A program made the position numbers and the translations under genes. Below are positions 7,995-15,780 of a stretch of 38,148 nt of DNA, piece after piece (position 1 is the stretch's first letter; the number at the start of each line of letters is the position of its first letter). Below the pieces are notes generated by a model, which was not told the origin of the DNA, did no database searches, and saw only the letters and a list, made by a program, of their open reading frames with translations. This DNA is from an uncultured Spirochaetota bacterium (GTDB lineage Bacteria > Spirochaetota > Spirochaetia > Treponematales > UBA12059), in the NCBI GenBank assembly GCA_937873275.1, contig CALMRC010000095.1, positions 1-38,148 on the forward strand. Reading direction: 5' to 3'.

Positions 7995-9785
7995 ATGATC
8001 ACCATCCACGAACTCCGCAGTAAATACATAGAGTTCTTCAAGTCCAAGGGCCACGCCGAGATCTCCGGGAAGTCCCTCATTCCCGAGAACGACCCGACGG
8101 TCCTGTTCACCACCGCGGGCATGCATCCTCTTGTGCCCTACCTCCTGGGCGAGCCCCACCCGGCGGGCAAGCGGCTCACGGACTACCAGAAGTGCATCCG
8201 CACCGGGGACATCGACGCCGTGGGCGACCCCAGCCACCTCACCTTCTTCGAGATGCTGGGCAACTGGTCCCTGGGGGACTACTTCAAGGAGGAGGCCCTG
8301 GCCTGGAGCTTCGAGTTCCTGACGGACCCGAAGTGGCTGGGCATAGCCAAGGACAAGCTCTCCGTGACGGTCTTCGCCGGGGAGGAGGGGATACCCCGGG
8401 ACGACGTCTCCGCGGAGATCTGGAAGAAACTGGGCATCCCCGCCGAGCGGATCCACTACCTGCCCCGGGAGGACAACTGGTGGGGCCCCGCCGGGGAGAC
8501 CGGCCCCTGCGGCCCGGACAGCGAGATGTTCGTGGACACGGGGAAGGCCGCCTGCGGCCCGGACTGCCGCCCGGGCTGCCACTGCGGCAAGTACTTCGAG
8601 GTCTGGAACGACGTGTTCATGCAGTACAACAAGGACTCCGAGGGCCGCTACACCCCCTTGAAGGCCCCCTGCGTGGACACCGGCATGGGCATCGAGCGCA
8701 CCGTGGCCATGCTCCAGGGCAAGAAGAGCGTCTACGACACCGAGGCCTTCACGGACGTCCTGGCCGCCATCGGCCGGGCCTGCGGGAAGACCTACGCCTC
8801 CGGGGACGACTCGGGCAAGTCCTTCCGGATCATCGCGGACCACGCCCGCACCTCGACCTTCATCCTGGGGGATCCCCGGGCGGTCACCCCCTCCAACGTG
8901 GGGGCGGGCTACGTCCTCAGGCGAATCATCCGCCGGGCCGTGCGCCACGGCCGGAAGCTGGGCATCGAGGGCAGCTTCCTCCCGGGGATCGCCGAGGTGG
9001 TGATCGCCGTCTACCGGGGACCCTACCCGGAGCTCGAGGAGAACCGGGGCCGGATCCTGGAGGAGCTGGCCAAGGAGGAGACCAAATTCCTGGAGACCCT
9101 CCAGAAGGGGGAGCACGAGTTCGAGAAGATGCTCCCCAACCTGCTCAAAAACCCCCGGAAGGTCATGTCCGGCCGCCTGGCCTTCAAGCTCTACGACACC
9201 TACGGCTTCCCCATCGAGCTGACCGAGGAGCTGGCCGCGGAGAACGGAATGACCGTGGACCGGCCGGAGTTCGACGAGGCCTTCAAGAAGCACCAGGAGC
9301 TCTCCCGGGCCGGCAGCGAGCAGGTTTTCAAGGGGGGACTCGCGGACCACGGGGAGGCCGCGATCCGGTACCACACCGCCACCCACCTGCTGCACAAGGC
9401 CCTCCGGATGGTCCTGGGGGACCACGTGGCCCAGAAGGGGTCCAACATCACCGCGGAGCGCCTTCGCTTCGACTTCTCCCACCCCGATCCCATGACCCCG
9501 GAGCAGATCCGCCGGGTCGAGGAGATCGTGAACGAGCAGATCCGCCGGGACCTTCCTGTATCCATGAAGGTGCAGAGCCTCGCGGAGGCGAAGGCGGAGG
9601 GTGCCATCGCCCTGTTCGGGGAGAAGTACGAGGAATCCGTGAAGGTCTACAGCATCGGCGACTTCTCCAAGGAAGTCTGCGGGGGGCCCCACGTGGAGCG
9701 CACCGGGGTGCTGGGGAAATTCGTGATCCAGAAGGAGCAGAGCTCCAGCGCCGGGGTACGCCGGATCCGGGCCGTCCTGGAGTAG
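7995..9785 (+). CDS. alaS: Alanyl-tRNA synthetase, short form lacking the C-Ala domain
   Basis: A 596-residue class II synthetase that charges tRNA-Ala with alanine; most bacterial AlaRS are about 870 residues. The catalytic part is intact (FTTAGMHPLVPYL, then GDPSHLTFFEMLGNWSLGDYF). A Cys/His-rich insert (CGPDCRPGCHCGKYF) resembles a small metal knob. The editing domain that removes mischarged Ser/Gly keeps its ligand sets His460/His464 (HTATH) and Cys562/His566 (CGGPH). The protein stops after editing, with no C-terminal oligomerisation/tRNA-elbow domain. Borrelia and Treponema have this short form, so it is a lineage trait and not a truncation; the 64 bases after the stop encode nothing resembling the missing domain. 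The ATG has no ribosome site and lies 8 bases after a -10 box. Confidence 0.96.
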   Translation: MITIHELRSKYIEFFKSKGHAEISGKSLIPENDPTVLFTTAGMHPLVPYLLGEPHPAGKRLTDYQKCIRTGDIDAVGDPSHLTFFEMLGNWSLGDYFKEEALAWSFEFLTDPKWLGIAKDKLSVTVFAGEEGIPRDDVSAEIWKKLGIPAERIHYLPREDNWWGPAGETGPCGPDSEMFVDTGKAACGPDCRPGCHCGKYFEVWNDVFMQYNKDSEGRYTPLKAPCVDTGMGIERTVAMLQGKKSVYDTEAFTDVLAAIGRACGKTYASGDDSGKSFRIIADHARTSTFILGDPRAVTPSNVGAGYVLRRIIRRAVRHGRKLGIEGSFLPGIAEVVIAVYRGPYPELEENRGRILEELAKEETKFLETLQKGEHEFEKMLPNLLKNPRKVMSGRLAFKLYDTYGFPIELTEELAAENGMTVDRPEFDEAFKKHQELSRAGSEQVFKGGLADHGEAAIRYHTATHLLHKALRMVLGDHVAQKGSNITAERLRFDFSHPDPMTPEQIRRVEEIVNEQIRRDLPVSMKVQSLAEAKAEGAIALFGEKYEESVKVYSIGDFSKEVCGGPHVERTGVLGKFVIQKEQSSSAGVRRIRAVLE

Positions 9786-9814
9786 GTCGGGAGCCGATTC
9801 CGGCGGATCCCGTC

Positions 9815-9845
9815 TGGACAATCCCGACGTTCTCCGGGATACTGT
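9815..9845 (+). promoter_or_regulatory. Predicted promoter of the PAS histidine kinase gene
   Basis: TGGACA (9815-9820) with GATACT (9838-9843, 17-base spacer) or TACTGT (9840-9845). The ATG at 9850 lies only 5-7 bases beyond, with no ribosome site, again suggesting a leaderless message. Confidence 0.5.
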
Positions 9846-9849
9846 AAGA

Positions 9850-11247
9850 ATGGAGATTCCGACCGGGGTAACCCTGCTTTCCCGGGATGGGGCGGGGGAT
9901 CTCGAGCAACACCTCCGGGAAGCCGGGTTCGACGTGGCCCTCGTGACGGAGCCCGATTCCGTACCCTCGGGCGTCGTGATCCTGGACCTACTCCGGGCCG
10001 ACCGGGCCCGGGAATGGCTCCACGAGACGATGGACCTCCCGAGGGTCCTGCGGGCCCGGGGAAACACCGTCGTGGCGGCGGTCGTCCCCGAGGTGTTCGA
10101 CGACGACCGGAACGCGATCGGCGTGTCCGGGGCGCATTCCTACATCCTTCGGGACGACCCCCCCCGGAGCGTGCGGGCCACGGTCCTGGCGGCGGTCAGC
10201 CGGCGGGACCAGGACGAGCGCCTCCGCAAAAGCGAGGAGCGGTACCGCCTCCTCGCCGAGAACGCCGGGGACGTGATCTGGACCTGGAACCTCCGGACCC
10301 GGGCCTACGACTTCATCAGCCCCTCGATCCGGCGGCTCCGGGGGATTTCCGTGGCGGAGGCCCTGGAGGAAACCATGGAGGAGTCCATGACGCCGGATTC
10401 CTTCCGGAACGCCATGGGCAAGCTCCAAGCGGGACTCGAGTCCCTGGCCCGGGGCGTCCGGCCGCCTCCGATCACCGATTACTATGAACAGCCCTGCAAG
10501 GACGGCACCCGGAAGACCGTGGAGATCACGACGTCGGTCATCTACGACGAGGCGGGGAGCCCTACCCACGTGCTGGGGGTCTCCCGGGACGCCACGGACC
10601 GGGTCCGGGACAAGGAAGCCCTGGAGTCCTCCCTCCGTAGGAGCGAGCTCCTGTTCCGGGAGCTGGAGCACCGGGTCAAGAACACCCTGGCCATGATCGC
10701 GAGCCTGCTGTCCCTGGCGTCGAGCCACGTACGAGACCCCGCGGACGAGATCCTCTTCGAGGAATCCCAGAGCCGAATCCAGGCCCTGGCCATGGTCTAC
10801 GACAAGCTCCTGAAATCCTCGGACGTGGCCCGCATCGACCTGGGCGCCTACCTGGAGGACCTGTGCCGCTCCGTGGCCTCCGCCTTCTCCCGGGAGGGCG
10901 GACCGGTGGACCTCCGGGTGGAGCGGGACGAGGTTACGGTGAACTCCAAACGGGCCGCCCTGGTCGGTCTGGCGGTGAACGAGCTGGTGACCAACGCCCT
11001 GAAGTACGCCCGCCGGCCCGGCCGGGTCCTGATCCTGGGACTCGAGGTCCGCCTCGGTCCGGGCACCCTGGTCATCCGGTTTTCCGACGACGGCCCGGGC
11101 CTCCCGGAGGGAGTCCGGCCGGAGGACGCCGAGGGGCTGGGGTTCCTCCTGATCCGGAGCCTCGTGTCCCAGCTGGGCGGAACCTTCGCCGCGGAACCCG
11201 GGGGGACCGGGGCGGCCTTCCGGATCACGGTGCCTGTGGAAGACTGA
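9850..11247 (+). CDS. PAS-domain sensor histidine kinase, HisKA_2/HWE-like
   Basis: A 465-residue soluble kinase without membrane segments. Residues 1-120 look like a degenerate receiver fold (VVILDLL, then a SYILRDD end). A PAS domain spans about 130-258 (SEERYRLLAENAGDVIWTWN, ending VLGVSRDATDR). The dimerisation/phosphotransfer region has the HisKA_2 signature ELEHRVKN with the likely phospho-acceptor His274, and the ATPase domain has NELVTNALKYA, DDGPGLPEG and GLGFLLI. HisKA_2 kinases usually pass phosphate to separate response regulators; none is encoded nearby. It is convergent with the minus-strand gene at 11271-11771. The stimulus is unknown, although PAS domains often bind haem, flavin or small ligands. 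Confidence 0.9.
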   Translation: MEIPTGVTLLSRDGAGDLEQHLREAGFDVALVTEPDSVPSGVVILDLLRADRAREWLHETMDLPRVLRARGNTVVAAVVPEVFDDDRNAIGVSGAHSYILRDDPPRSVRATVLAAVSRRDQDERLRKSEERYRLLAENAGDVIWTWNLRTRAYDFISPSIRRLRGISVAEALEETMEESMTPDSFRNAMGKLQAGLESLARGVRPPPITDYYEQPCKDGTRKTVEITTSVIYDEAGSPTHVLGVSRDATDRVRDKEALESSLRRSELLFRELEHRVKNTLAMIASLLSLASSHVRDPADEILFEESQSRIQALAMVYDKLLKSSDVARIDLGAYLEDLCRSVASAFSREGGPVDLRVERDEVTVNSKRAALVGLAVNELVTNALKYARRPGRVLILGLEVRLGPGTLVIRFSDDGPGLPEGVRPEDAEGLGFLLIRSLVSQLGGTFAAEPGGTGAAFRITVPVED

Positions 11248-11270
11248 CCGGCCGATCCGGCTGTCCGGGC

Positions 11271-11771
11271 TCAGGCCTCCGGCTCGGTCGCGACCCCGTC
11301 CCCGGCCAGGCGCCTCCAGACCTGGGCGGCCCAGCGTCCGTCCTCCCGGACCCGCCGGAGGATGTAGGGGCCGGAACATTCCACCCCTTCCCACCAGGCC
11401 TGCCTCGCGAACGCCTCCAGGAGTTCCCGCCAATCCTCCGGCGGCCCGGCCCGACCCTGGAGGAATCCGTAGGCCCCGGCTTCCAGTCGGACCGCGTCGG
11501 GACCGCCCTGGTCCGTCGATCCGGGTCCGGGACCCACGGCGGACGGGCCGGCTCCGGCGGCACGGGGGCTCTCGGGGAAGGGCCGGGCCCGGGGGCCTTC
11601 GGAGGGGTCCTGACGGACCACCGAATCCGCCTCGTAGAGCACCACCTCCTCATAGCCCTCGGGCGGGTCGGCCCGCTCGGGGAAGGGCCGGCTCTCGCGG
11701 TTAGCCGTCGTAGCGGAACGGTACAGGAGGGGGGCGTGGAGCCGCAGGATCTTCAATTCGATGTCGGACAT
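11271..11771 (-). CDS. Hypothetical protein, 166 residues
   Basis: I do not recognise this protein. It has no signal peptide or membrane segment. The N-terminus (SDIELKILRLHAPLLYRS) and the C-terminal third (GAYGFLQGRAG, QAWWEGVECSGPYILRRVRED) look like folded protein, joined by a Pro/Gly/Ala-rich linker of about 50 residues. Reality is supported by a ribosome site (AGGATA, about 6 bases before the ATG), by its place in an otherwise empty 500-base stretch, and by its divergence from the folP operon with about 100 bases between the start codons. No better frame exists on the plus strand here. The WW and PYILRR segments might serve as search seeds. Confidence 0.62.
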   Translation of the reverse strand: MSDIELKILRLHAPLLYRSATTANRESRPFPERADPPEGYEEVVLYEADSVVRQDPSEGPRARPFPESPRAAGAGPSAVGPGPGSTDQGGPDAVRLEAGAYGFLQGRAGPPEDWRELLEAFARQAWWEGVECSGPYILRRVREDGRWAAQVWRRLAGDGVATEPEA

Positions 11772-11815
11772 GCCCTATCCTGCCCGGTCCGCCGCGGTTC
11801 CGCAAGGCCCCGGTG

Positions 11816-11843
11816 TTCCGATTCCGCCGAAATTGTGTATACT
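11816..11843 (+). promoter_or_regulatory. Predicted promoter of the folP-cdaA-truA operon
   Basis: TATACT (11838-11843) is a good -10 box. The matching -35 (TTCCGA, 11816-11821, 16-base spacer) is weak. A strong ribosome site (AAAGGAGGG, 11858-11866) follows about 15 bases downstream. Confidence 0.55.
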
Positions 11844-11873
11844 TTGCCCGCGACCCGAAAGGAGGGTAGACCC

Positions 11874-12764
11874 CTGGAAAACCGTCCCGGCTCCCCGGCC
11901 TCCCTGCCCCTTCCCCGGGGACGATCCCTGCCCCTGGGCGGGACGCGGCACGTGATGGGGATCCTCAACGTCACCCCGGATTCCTTCTGGGCGGGCAGCC
12001 GGGTTCCGGAGGCGGACGCCGCGGCCCGGACGGCCCTGTCGATGCTCCGGGCCGGGGCCTCCATCCTGGACATCGGGGGGGAATCCACCCGGCCGGGTTC
12101 GGCCTACCTGTCCCCGGAGGAGGAGCTTTCCCGGGTGGTGCCCGCCGTGCGGGCCGTCCGGGCCGCCGCGGCCGCGGAGGGGCTGGACCCGGTCCTGTCC
12201 GTGGACACCCGGAAGGCGACGGTCGCCCGGGCCGCCCTGGAGGCGGGTGCGGACATGGTCAACGACGTCTCCGCCCTGGAGGACGACCCGGGACTGGCCG
12301 GTCTCTGCGCGGAACTGGGGGTCCCCGTCGTCCTGATGCACAAGAAGGGCGTCCCCTCGACCATGCAGGACGCCCCGTGGTACGGGGATTGCGCCTCCGA
12401 GGTGCGGGATTACCTCCTGGCCGCCGCGGACCGGGCCCGGGCGGCGGGGATCCCGGGCGACCGGATCCTCCTGGATCCCGGGATCGGGTTCGGGAAGCGC
12501 CTGGAGGACAACCTGGACCTCCTGGCTCGGCTTGCGGACTTGCGCGCGGGCGGATATCCTGTCGTGGTGGGCCTGTCCCGCAAGTCCTTCCTGGGCGCCC
12601 TGACGGGAAAGCCCGTGGAGGAACGCCTGGCGGGGTCGATCGCGGCCGCCTGCGCCGCCTTCCTGGGGGGCGCGGACGTGTTCCGGGTCCACGACGTCCC
12701 GGAAACCGCGGACGCCCTGAGGGTGCTCGGGGCCATCCTGGGCCGGAAGCCCCGGGAAGGGTAG
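11874..12764 (+). CDS. folP: Dihydropteroate synthase
   Basis: A TIM-barrel enzyme of folate synthesis that joins p-aminobenzoate to dihydropterin pyrophosphate. It carries the signatures MGILNVTPDSF, DIGGESTRPGS, SVDTRK, NDVSALE, a LMHKKG segment, LLDPGIGFGK and GLSRKSFLG. The start is unusual. The ribosome site GGAGGG (11861-11866) points to a CTG at 11874, giving 296 residues with about 27 ahead of MGILNV, the usual length. No ATG, GTG or TTG lies in frame between that site and GTG 11952/ATG 11955, which would begin right at the conserved motif without a ribosome site. It is the first gene of the operon; cdaA starts 11 bases after its stop. Confidence 0.93.
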   Translation: MENRPGSPASLPLPRGRSLPLGGTRHVMGILNVTPDSFWAGSRVPEADAAARTALSMLRAGASILDIGGESTRPGSAYLSPEEELSRVVPAVRAVRAAAAAEGLDPVLSVDTRKATVARAALEAGADMVNDVSALEDDPGLAGLCAELGVPVVLMHKKGVPSTMQDAPWYGDCASEVRDYLLAAADRARAAGIPGDRILLDPGIGFGKRLEDNLDLLARLADLRAGGYPVVVGLSRKSFLGALTGKPVEERLAGSIAAACAAFLGGADVFRVHDVPETADALRVLGAILGRKPREG

Positions 12765-12775
12765 GAAACGTTCAC

Positions 12776-13579
12776 ATGGGATGGAATGCCGTCACGGAGC
12801 TGTACGGGACCTTCCTGCGCCCCGCCCTCGACATCCTCATCCTCTCCTTCCTGGTGTACAAGACGTGGCAGATCCTGGTCCGGACCCAGGCCGTCCAGCT
12901 GGTCAAGGGCGCCGTCTTCATGGCCGTCATCTACGCGGCGTCGTTCTTCCTGCGCCTGGACACCCTCACCTGGATCCTGAACATCCTGGCCCCGGGTCTC
13001 GTCATCGCCCTGGCCATCGTGTTCCAGCCGGAGCTCCGGAAGATCTTCATGCGGATCGGCCAGGGCAGCTTCTTCCGGGCCGGCCGTCGGCCCCGGTCGA
13101 CCCAGCTGGATTCCGTCCTCAGCGCGGCGGAGGTCCTGGCGACCCGGCGGAGGGGTGCCCTGATCGTCTTCGCCCGGAGCGTGGGGCTCAAGAACATCAT
13201 CGACACCGGGACTCGGCTGGGGGCGGAGATCTCCTCCAGCCTCGTCCTCACGGTCTTCGGCCACGACACCCCCCTGCACGACGGGGCCATGGTGATCGCC
13301 GAGGGGCGCATCGTGGCCGCCGGGTGCTTCCTGCCCTTGTCGGAGCAGCAGGACATCCGCCGGAGCTTCGGGACCCGGCACCGCGCGGCCCTGGGGCTTT
13401 CGGAGGAATCCGACGCGGTGGTCCTGGTCGTCTCGGAGGAGACCGGGGCCCTTTCCCTGGCCTACGACGCGAAGCTCCACTACAACCTTACGGTCTCCCT
13501 GGTCCAGCGCCGCCTGGCGGCCCTCCTGGATTTTTCCGAGGCCCCCGCCGCGGAGGAGGAGGGCGTCGATGAGCCGTAA
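12776..13579 (+). CDS. cdaA: Diadenylate cyclase CdaA (c-di-AMP synthase)
   Basis: A 267-residue membrane enzyme that makes cyclic di-AMP from two ATP, a messenger for potassium, osmotic and cell-wall control. There are three hydrophobic segments in residues 10-85, then the DAC domain. The catalytic DGA motif is at 169-171 (LHDGAMVI) and the RHR motif at 201-203 (TRHRAALGLSE). The ATG lies 11 bases after the folP stop, and the end overlaps cdaR by 11 bases. The cdaA-cdaR pair is the classic arrangement in Firmicutes and spirochaetes, but glmM, often third, is replaced here by acpS. The acidic tail after residue 250 is short and probably disordered. Confidence 0.95.
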   Translation: MGWNAVTELYGTFLRPALDILILSFLVYKTWQILVRTQAVQLVKGAVFMAVIYAASFFLRLDTLTWILNILAPGLVIALAIVFQPELRKIFMRIGQGSFFRAGRRPRSTQLDSVLSAAEVLATRRRGALIVFARSVGLKNIIDTGTRLGAEISSSLVLTVFGHDTPLHDGAMVIAEGRIVAAGCFLPLSEQQDIRRSFGTRHRAALGLSEESDAVVLVVSEETGALSLAYDAKLHYNLTVSLVQRRLAALLDFSEAPAAEEEGVDEP

Positions 13580-14525
13580 GCCCCTCCCGGAGCGGATCCT
13601 GGAGAACTGGCCCGCCAAGGTGCTCTCCTTCATGGCCGCGGTCCTCCTGTTCGCCTTCAACCAGCTGAATCGTCTGGAGGAGCGGCCCATGGCCGTGCCC
13701 CTCCGCCTGGTCGGGAGCGAGGACCTGGCCCCCTCGAGTCCTTATCCCCGGACCGTCCGGATCGTGCTGAAGGGGGAGGCCAACTCGATCTTCGCGATCC
13801 AGGAGGGGGACCTGGAAGCGGTCCTGGATCTTTCGGCCTTCAAGGCCGAGGGGGTCTACCGGGTGCCCGTGGTCGTGGAGAAGCGGGGCAGCGCCTTCGG
13901 GATCGATCCTCTGGAGATCCGGGTCGATCCTTCGGAGGTCGCCATCGCCCTGGAGCAGAGGATCACCCGGTCGGTGCCCGTGGTCCCCAGCTTCCGGGGC
14001 TTCCTGGATCCGGGGTTCGAGCTGGCCTCCTCGGAGCTCATTCCCCCGACCGCGGAGATCGAGGGCCCCGCCAGCCTCGTGCGCAAGGCCTCGGACGTGA
14101 CGACGGAGTTCATCGAGCTGTCCGGCCGGAGCGAGGACTTCAACGCCGTGGTCCGGCTCCAGCAGAGGGACCCCCTCCTGGCCTTCACGGGTCCCGGGAC
14201 GGTGGAGTTCCGGGCCAAGATCCAGAAAGCCCTAGCCTACCGGAGCTTCGAGGGCCTGTCCATCCAGGTCGAGGGCCTGGGACCCGGCCTGTCCCTCTCG
14301 GGGGATCTTCCCCCCGGAACCCTCCGGGTCTCGGGATCCCGGAGCGACCTCTCCTTCCCGCTTCCCCCCGCGGGGGTCCTGTACGTGGACCTTTCCCTCA
14401 TCGACGAGCCGGGGGTCTATACGGTTCCCGTCGGGGTCCGGCTTCCCCCGGGAATCCGTCCCGAGGACTGGACCCCCGGGGCGGTGACCCTGGCCGTAGT
14501 TCGAAGCACGGAGGAATCCCGATGA
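13569..14525 (+). CDS. cdaR: CdaR-like YbbR-domain protein
   Basis: A 318-residue protein with one N-terminal membrane anchor (about residues 17-35, AKVLSFMAAVLLFAFNQL) and an extracytoplasmic part made of YbbR-type beta repeats, about three of them from residue 40 to the end. CdaR binds CdaA and adjusts its c-di-AMP output. Family membership rests on position, topology and the typical start ENWPAKVLSF. The gene overlaps cdaA by 11 bases and acpS by 4 (ATGA), so the three are probably translated together. No cytoplasmic domain is present after the anchor. Which direction CdaR regulates CdaA in this organism cannot be seen. Confidence 0.88.
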   Translation: MSRKPLPERILENWPAKVLSFMAAVLLFAFNQLNRLEERPMAVPLRLVGSEDLAPSSPYPRTVRIVLKGEANSIFAIQEGDLEAVLDLSAFKAEGVYRVPVVVEKRGSAFGIDPLEIRVDPSEVAIALEQRITRSVPVVPSFRGFLDPGFELASSELIPPTAEIEGPASLVRKASDVTTEFIELSGRSEDFNAVVRLQQRDPLLAFTGPGTVEFRAKIQKALAYRSFEGLSIQVEGLGPGLSLSGDLPPGTLRVSGSRSDLSFPLPPAGVLYVDLSLIDEPGVYTVPVGVRLPPGIRPEDWTPGAVTLAVVRSTEESR

Positions 14526-14899
14526 TCCTGGGAATCGGTGTCGACGTCGTGCACGTCCGGCGGATCGAGCACTGGCTCTCGGTCCCCGGCCTTCCGGAAC
14601 GGTTCTTCCATCCCGAGGAGCTCTCCGCGGCCCGTAGCCGGGGGAATACCCTGAGCCTGTCCCTCGCGGCCCGGTTCGCCGCCAAGGAGGCCTTCGGGAA
14701 GGCCCTGGGCACGGGTCTGACGGGAATCAAGCTCCGGGATATCCAGGTGGAGAACACCCCCTACGGCCGGCCGGACATCGTGCTGTCCGGGACGGCCCTG
14801 GAGAAGTTCCGGGCCGCCGGGGGGGGCAGGGTCCTCCTGTCCCTGACCCACGAGCGGGACAACGCCATCGCCATGGTGGTGATCGAGGACGCTACATGA
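14522..14899 (+). CDS. acpS: Holo-[acyl-carrier-protein] synthase
   Basis: A 125-residue enzyme that moves 4'-phosphopantetheine from coenzyme A onto acyl carrier protein, activating fatty acid synthesis. The family signatures are complete: GIGVDVVHVRRIE near the start with the metal-binding Asp, RFAAKEAFGKALGTG in the middle and a SLTHERDNAIAMVV end. Length is typical. The start overlaps the cdaR stop and the end overlaps the DUF2225 gene, both as ATGA, consistent with tight coupling. No unusual features. Confidence 0.96.
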   Translation: MILGIGVDVVHVRRIEHWLSVPGLPERFFHPEELSAARSRGNTLSLSLAARFAAKEAFGKALGTGLTGIKLRDIQVENTPYGRPDIVLSGTALEKFRAAGGGRVLLSLTHERDNAIAMVVIEDAT

Positions 14900-15780
14900 A
14901 GATCGCAGTGCCCAAGGGAAAGGACGACAAGGAGAAGAAGATCACCTTCTTCTCCAAGGAGGCCGTGCGCTGTCCGGTATGCGGGGCCGCCTTCCACCGG
15001 GAGGAGCTCTTCTCCGGACGGGTGAACGCCGGGGACCTGACGGACGAGCTCCATCGGAGGTACATCCCCATGCGGGACTTCGGGGAGGTCCATCCCCTGG
15101 CCTACGACGTCACCGTATGCCCCTCCTGCTTCTACGCGGCCCTGCGGTCCGATTTTTCCTCGGCCCCCCCGAAGGCCCTGGAGGTCCTGGAGCGGGACAC
15201 CTCCGGCCGGATAGCCCGGGCCCAGAAGGTCTTCGAGGGGCTGGACTTCCAGGGATCCCGACGGATCCTGGAGGGGGCGGCCAGCTATTACCTGGCGGTC
15301 CTTTGCTACGAGCACTTCCCCAAGGACTTTTCCCCGACCCTGAAAGGCGCGATGTGCTGTCTCCGGGCCGCCTGGCTCTGCGGCTACCTCCACGAAAAGG
15401 CTCCGAACGAGAACTTCGACTACCTGTCCCGGGTCTTCTACCGGAAGGCCCGGGTCCTCTACCGCGGCTCCATCGATCGGGAGCAGTCGGGGAAGGAACC
15501 CATCGGGGGAGCCCGGTGGATGGGTCCGGACACGGACAAGAACTACGGCTACGAGGGGGTCCTCTACCTGGCCGGGGTCCTGGAGCTCAAGTACGGCAAC
15601 CGGGGGGACCCGGCCTACCGGGAGAAGGTTCTGGACGAGTCCAAGCGCACCATCGCCAAGATGTTCGGCTTGGGCAAGCGTTCCAAGGCCAAGCCGGGAC
15701 CCCTTCTGGACAAGGCTCGGGACCTCTACGACCGAATCAAGGCGGAGCTCCACCAGGACGACGATTCCGACGATGAGTGA
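14896..15780 (+). CDS. DUF2225 family protein
   Basis: A 294-residue soluble protein matching the DUF2225 family in size and pattern. Two Cys pairs, CPVCG (near residue 28) and CPSC (near 75), could form a zinc site, and the rest is helical with TPR-like spacing (AWLCGYLHEKAPNENFDYL). The family is common in spirochaetes and clostridia and has no established function. It overlaps acpS by 4 bases and truA by 8, so it is made together with the lipid and RNA-modification enzymes around it. The Lys/Asp-rich ends are low complexity. The family call is from memory of the pattern and not from a search. Confidence 0.8.
   Translation: MKIAVPKGKDDKEKKITFFSKEAVRCPVCGAAFHREELFSGRVNAGDLTDELHRRYIPMRDFGEVHPLAYDVTVCPSCFYAALRSDFSSAPPKALEVLERDTSGRIARAQKVFEGLDFQGSRRILEGAASYYLAVLCYEHFPKDFSPTLKGAMCCLRAAWLCGYLHEKAPNENFDYLSRVFYRKARVLYRGSIDREQSGKEPIGGARWMGPDTDKNYGYEGVLYLAGVLELKYGNRGDPAYREKVLDESKRTIAKMFGLGKRSKAKPGPLLDKARDLYDRIKAELHQDDDSDDE

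Noticed and set aside
9786-9849. A frameshift that split off the missing part of alaS
   Set aside because: The 64-base gap is too short for the C-Ala domain, and the next gene is a complete kinase. Short AlaRS is normal in spirochaetes.
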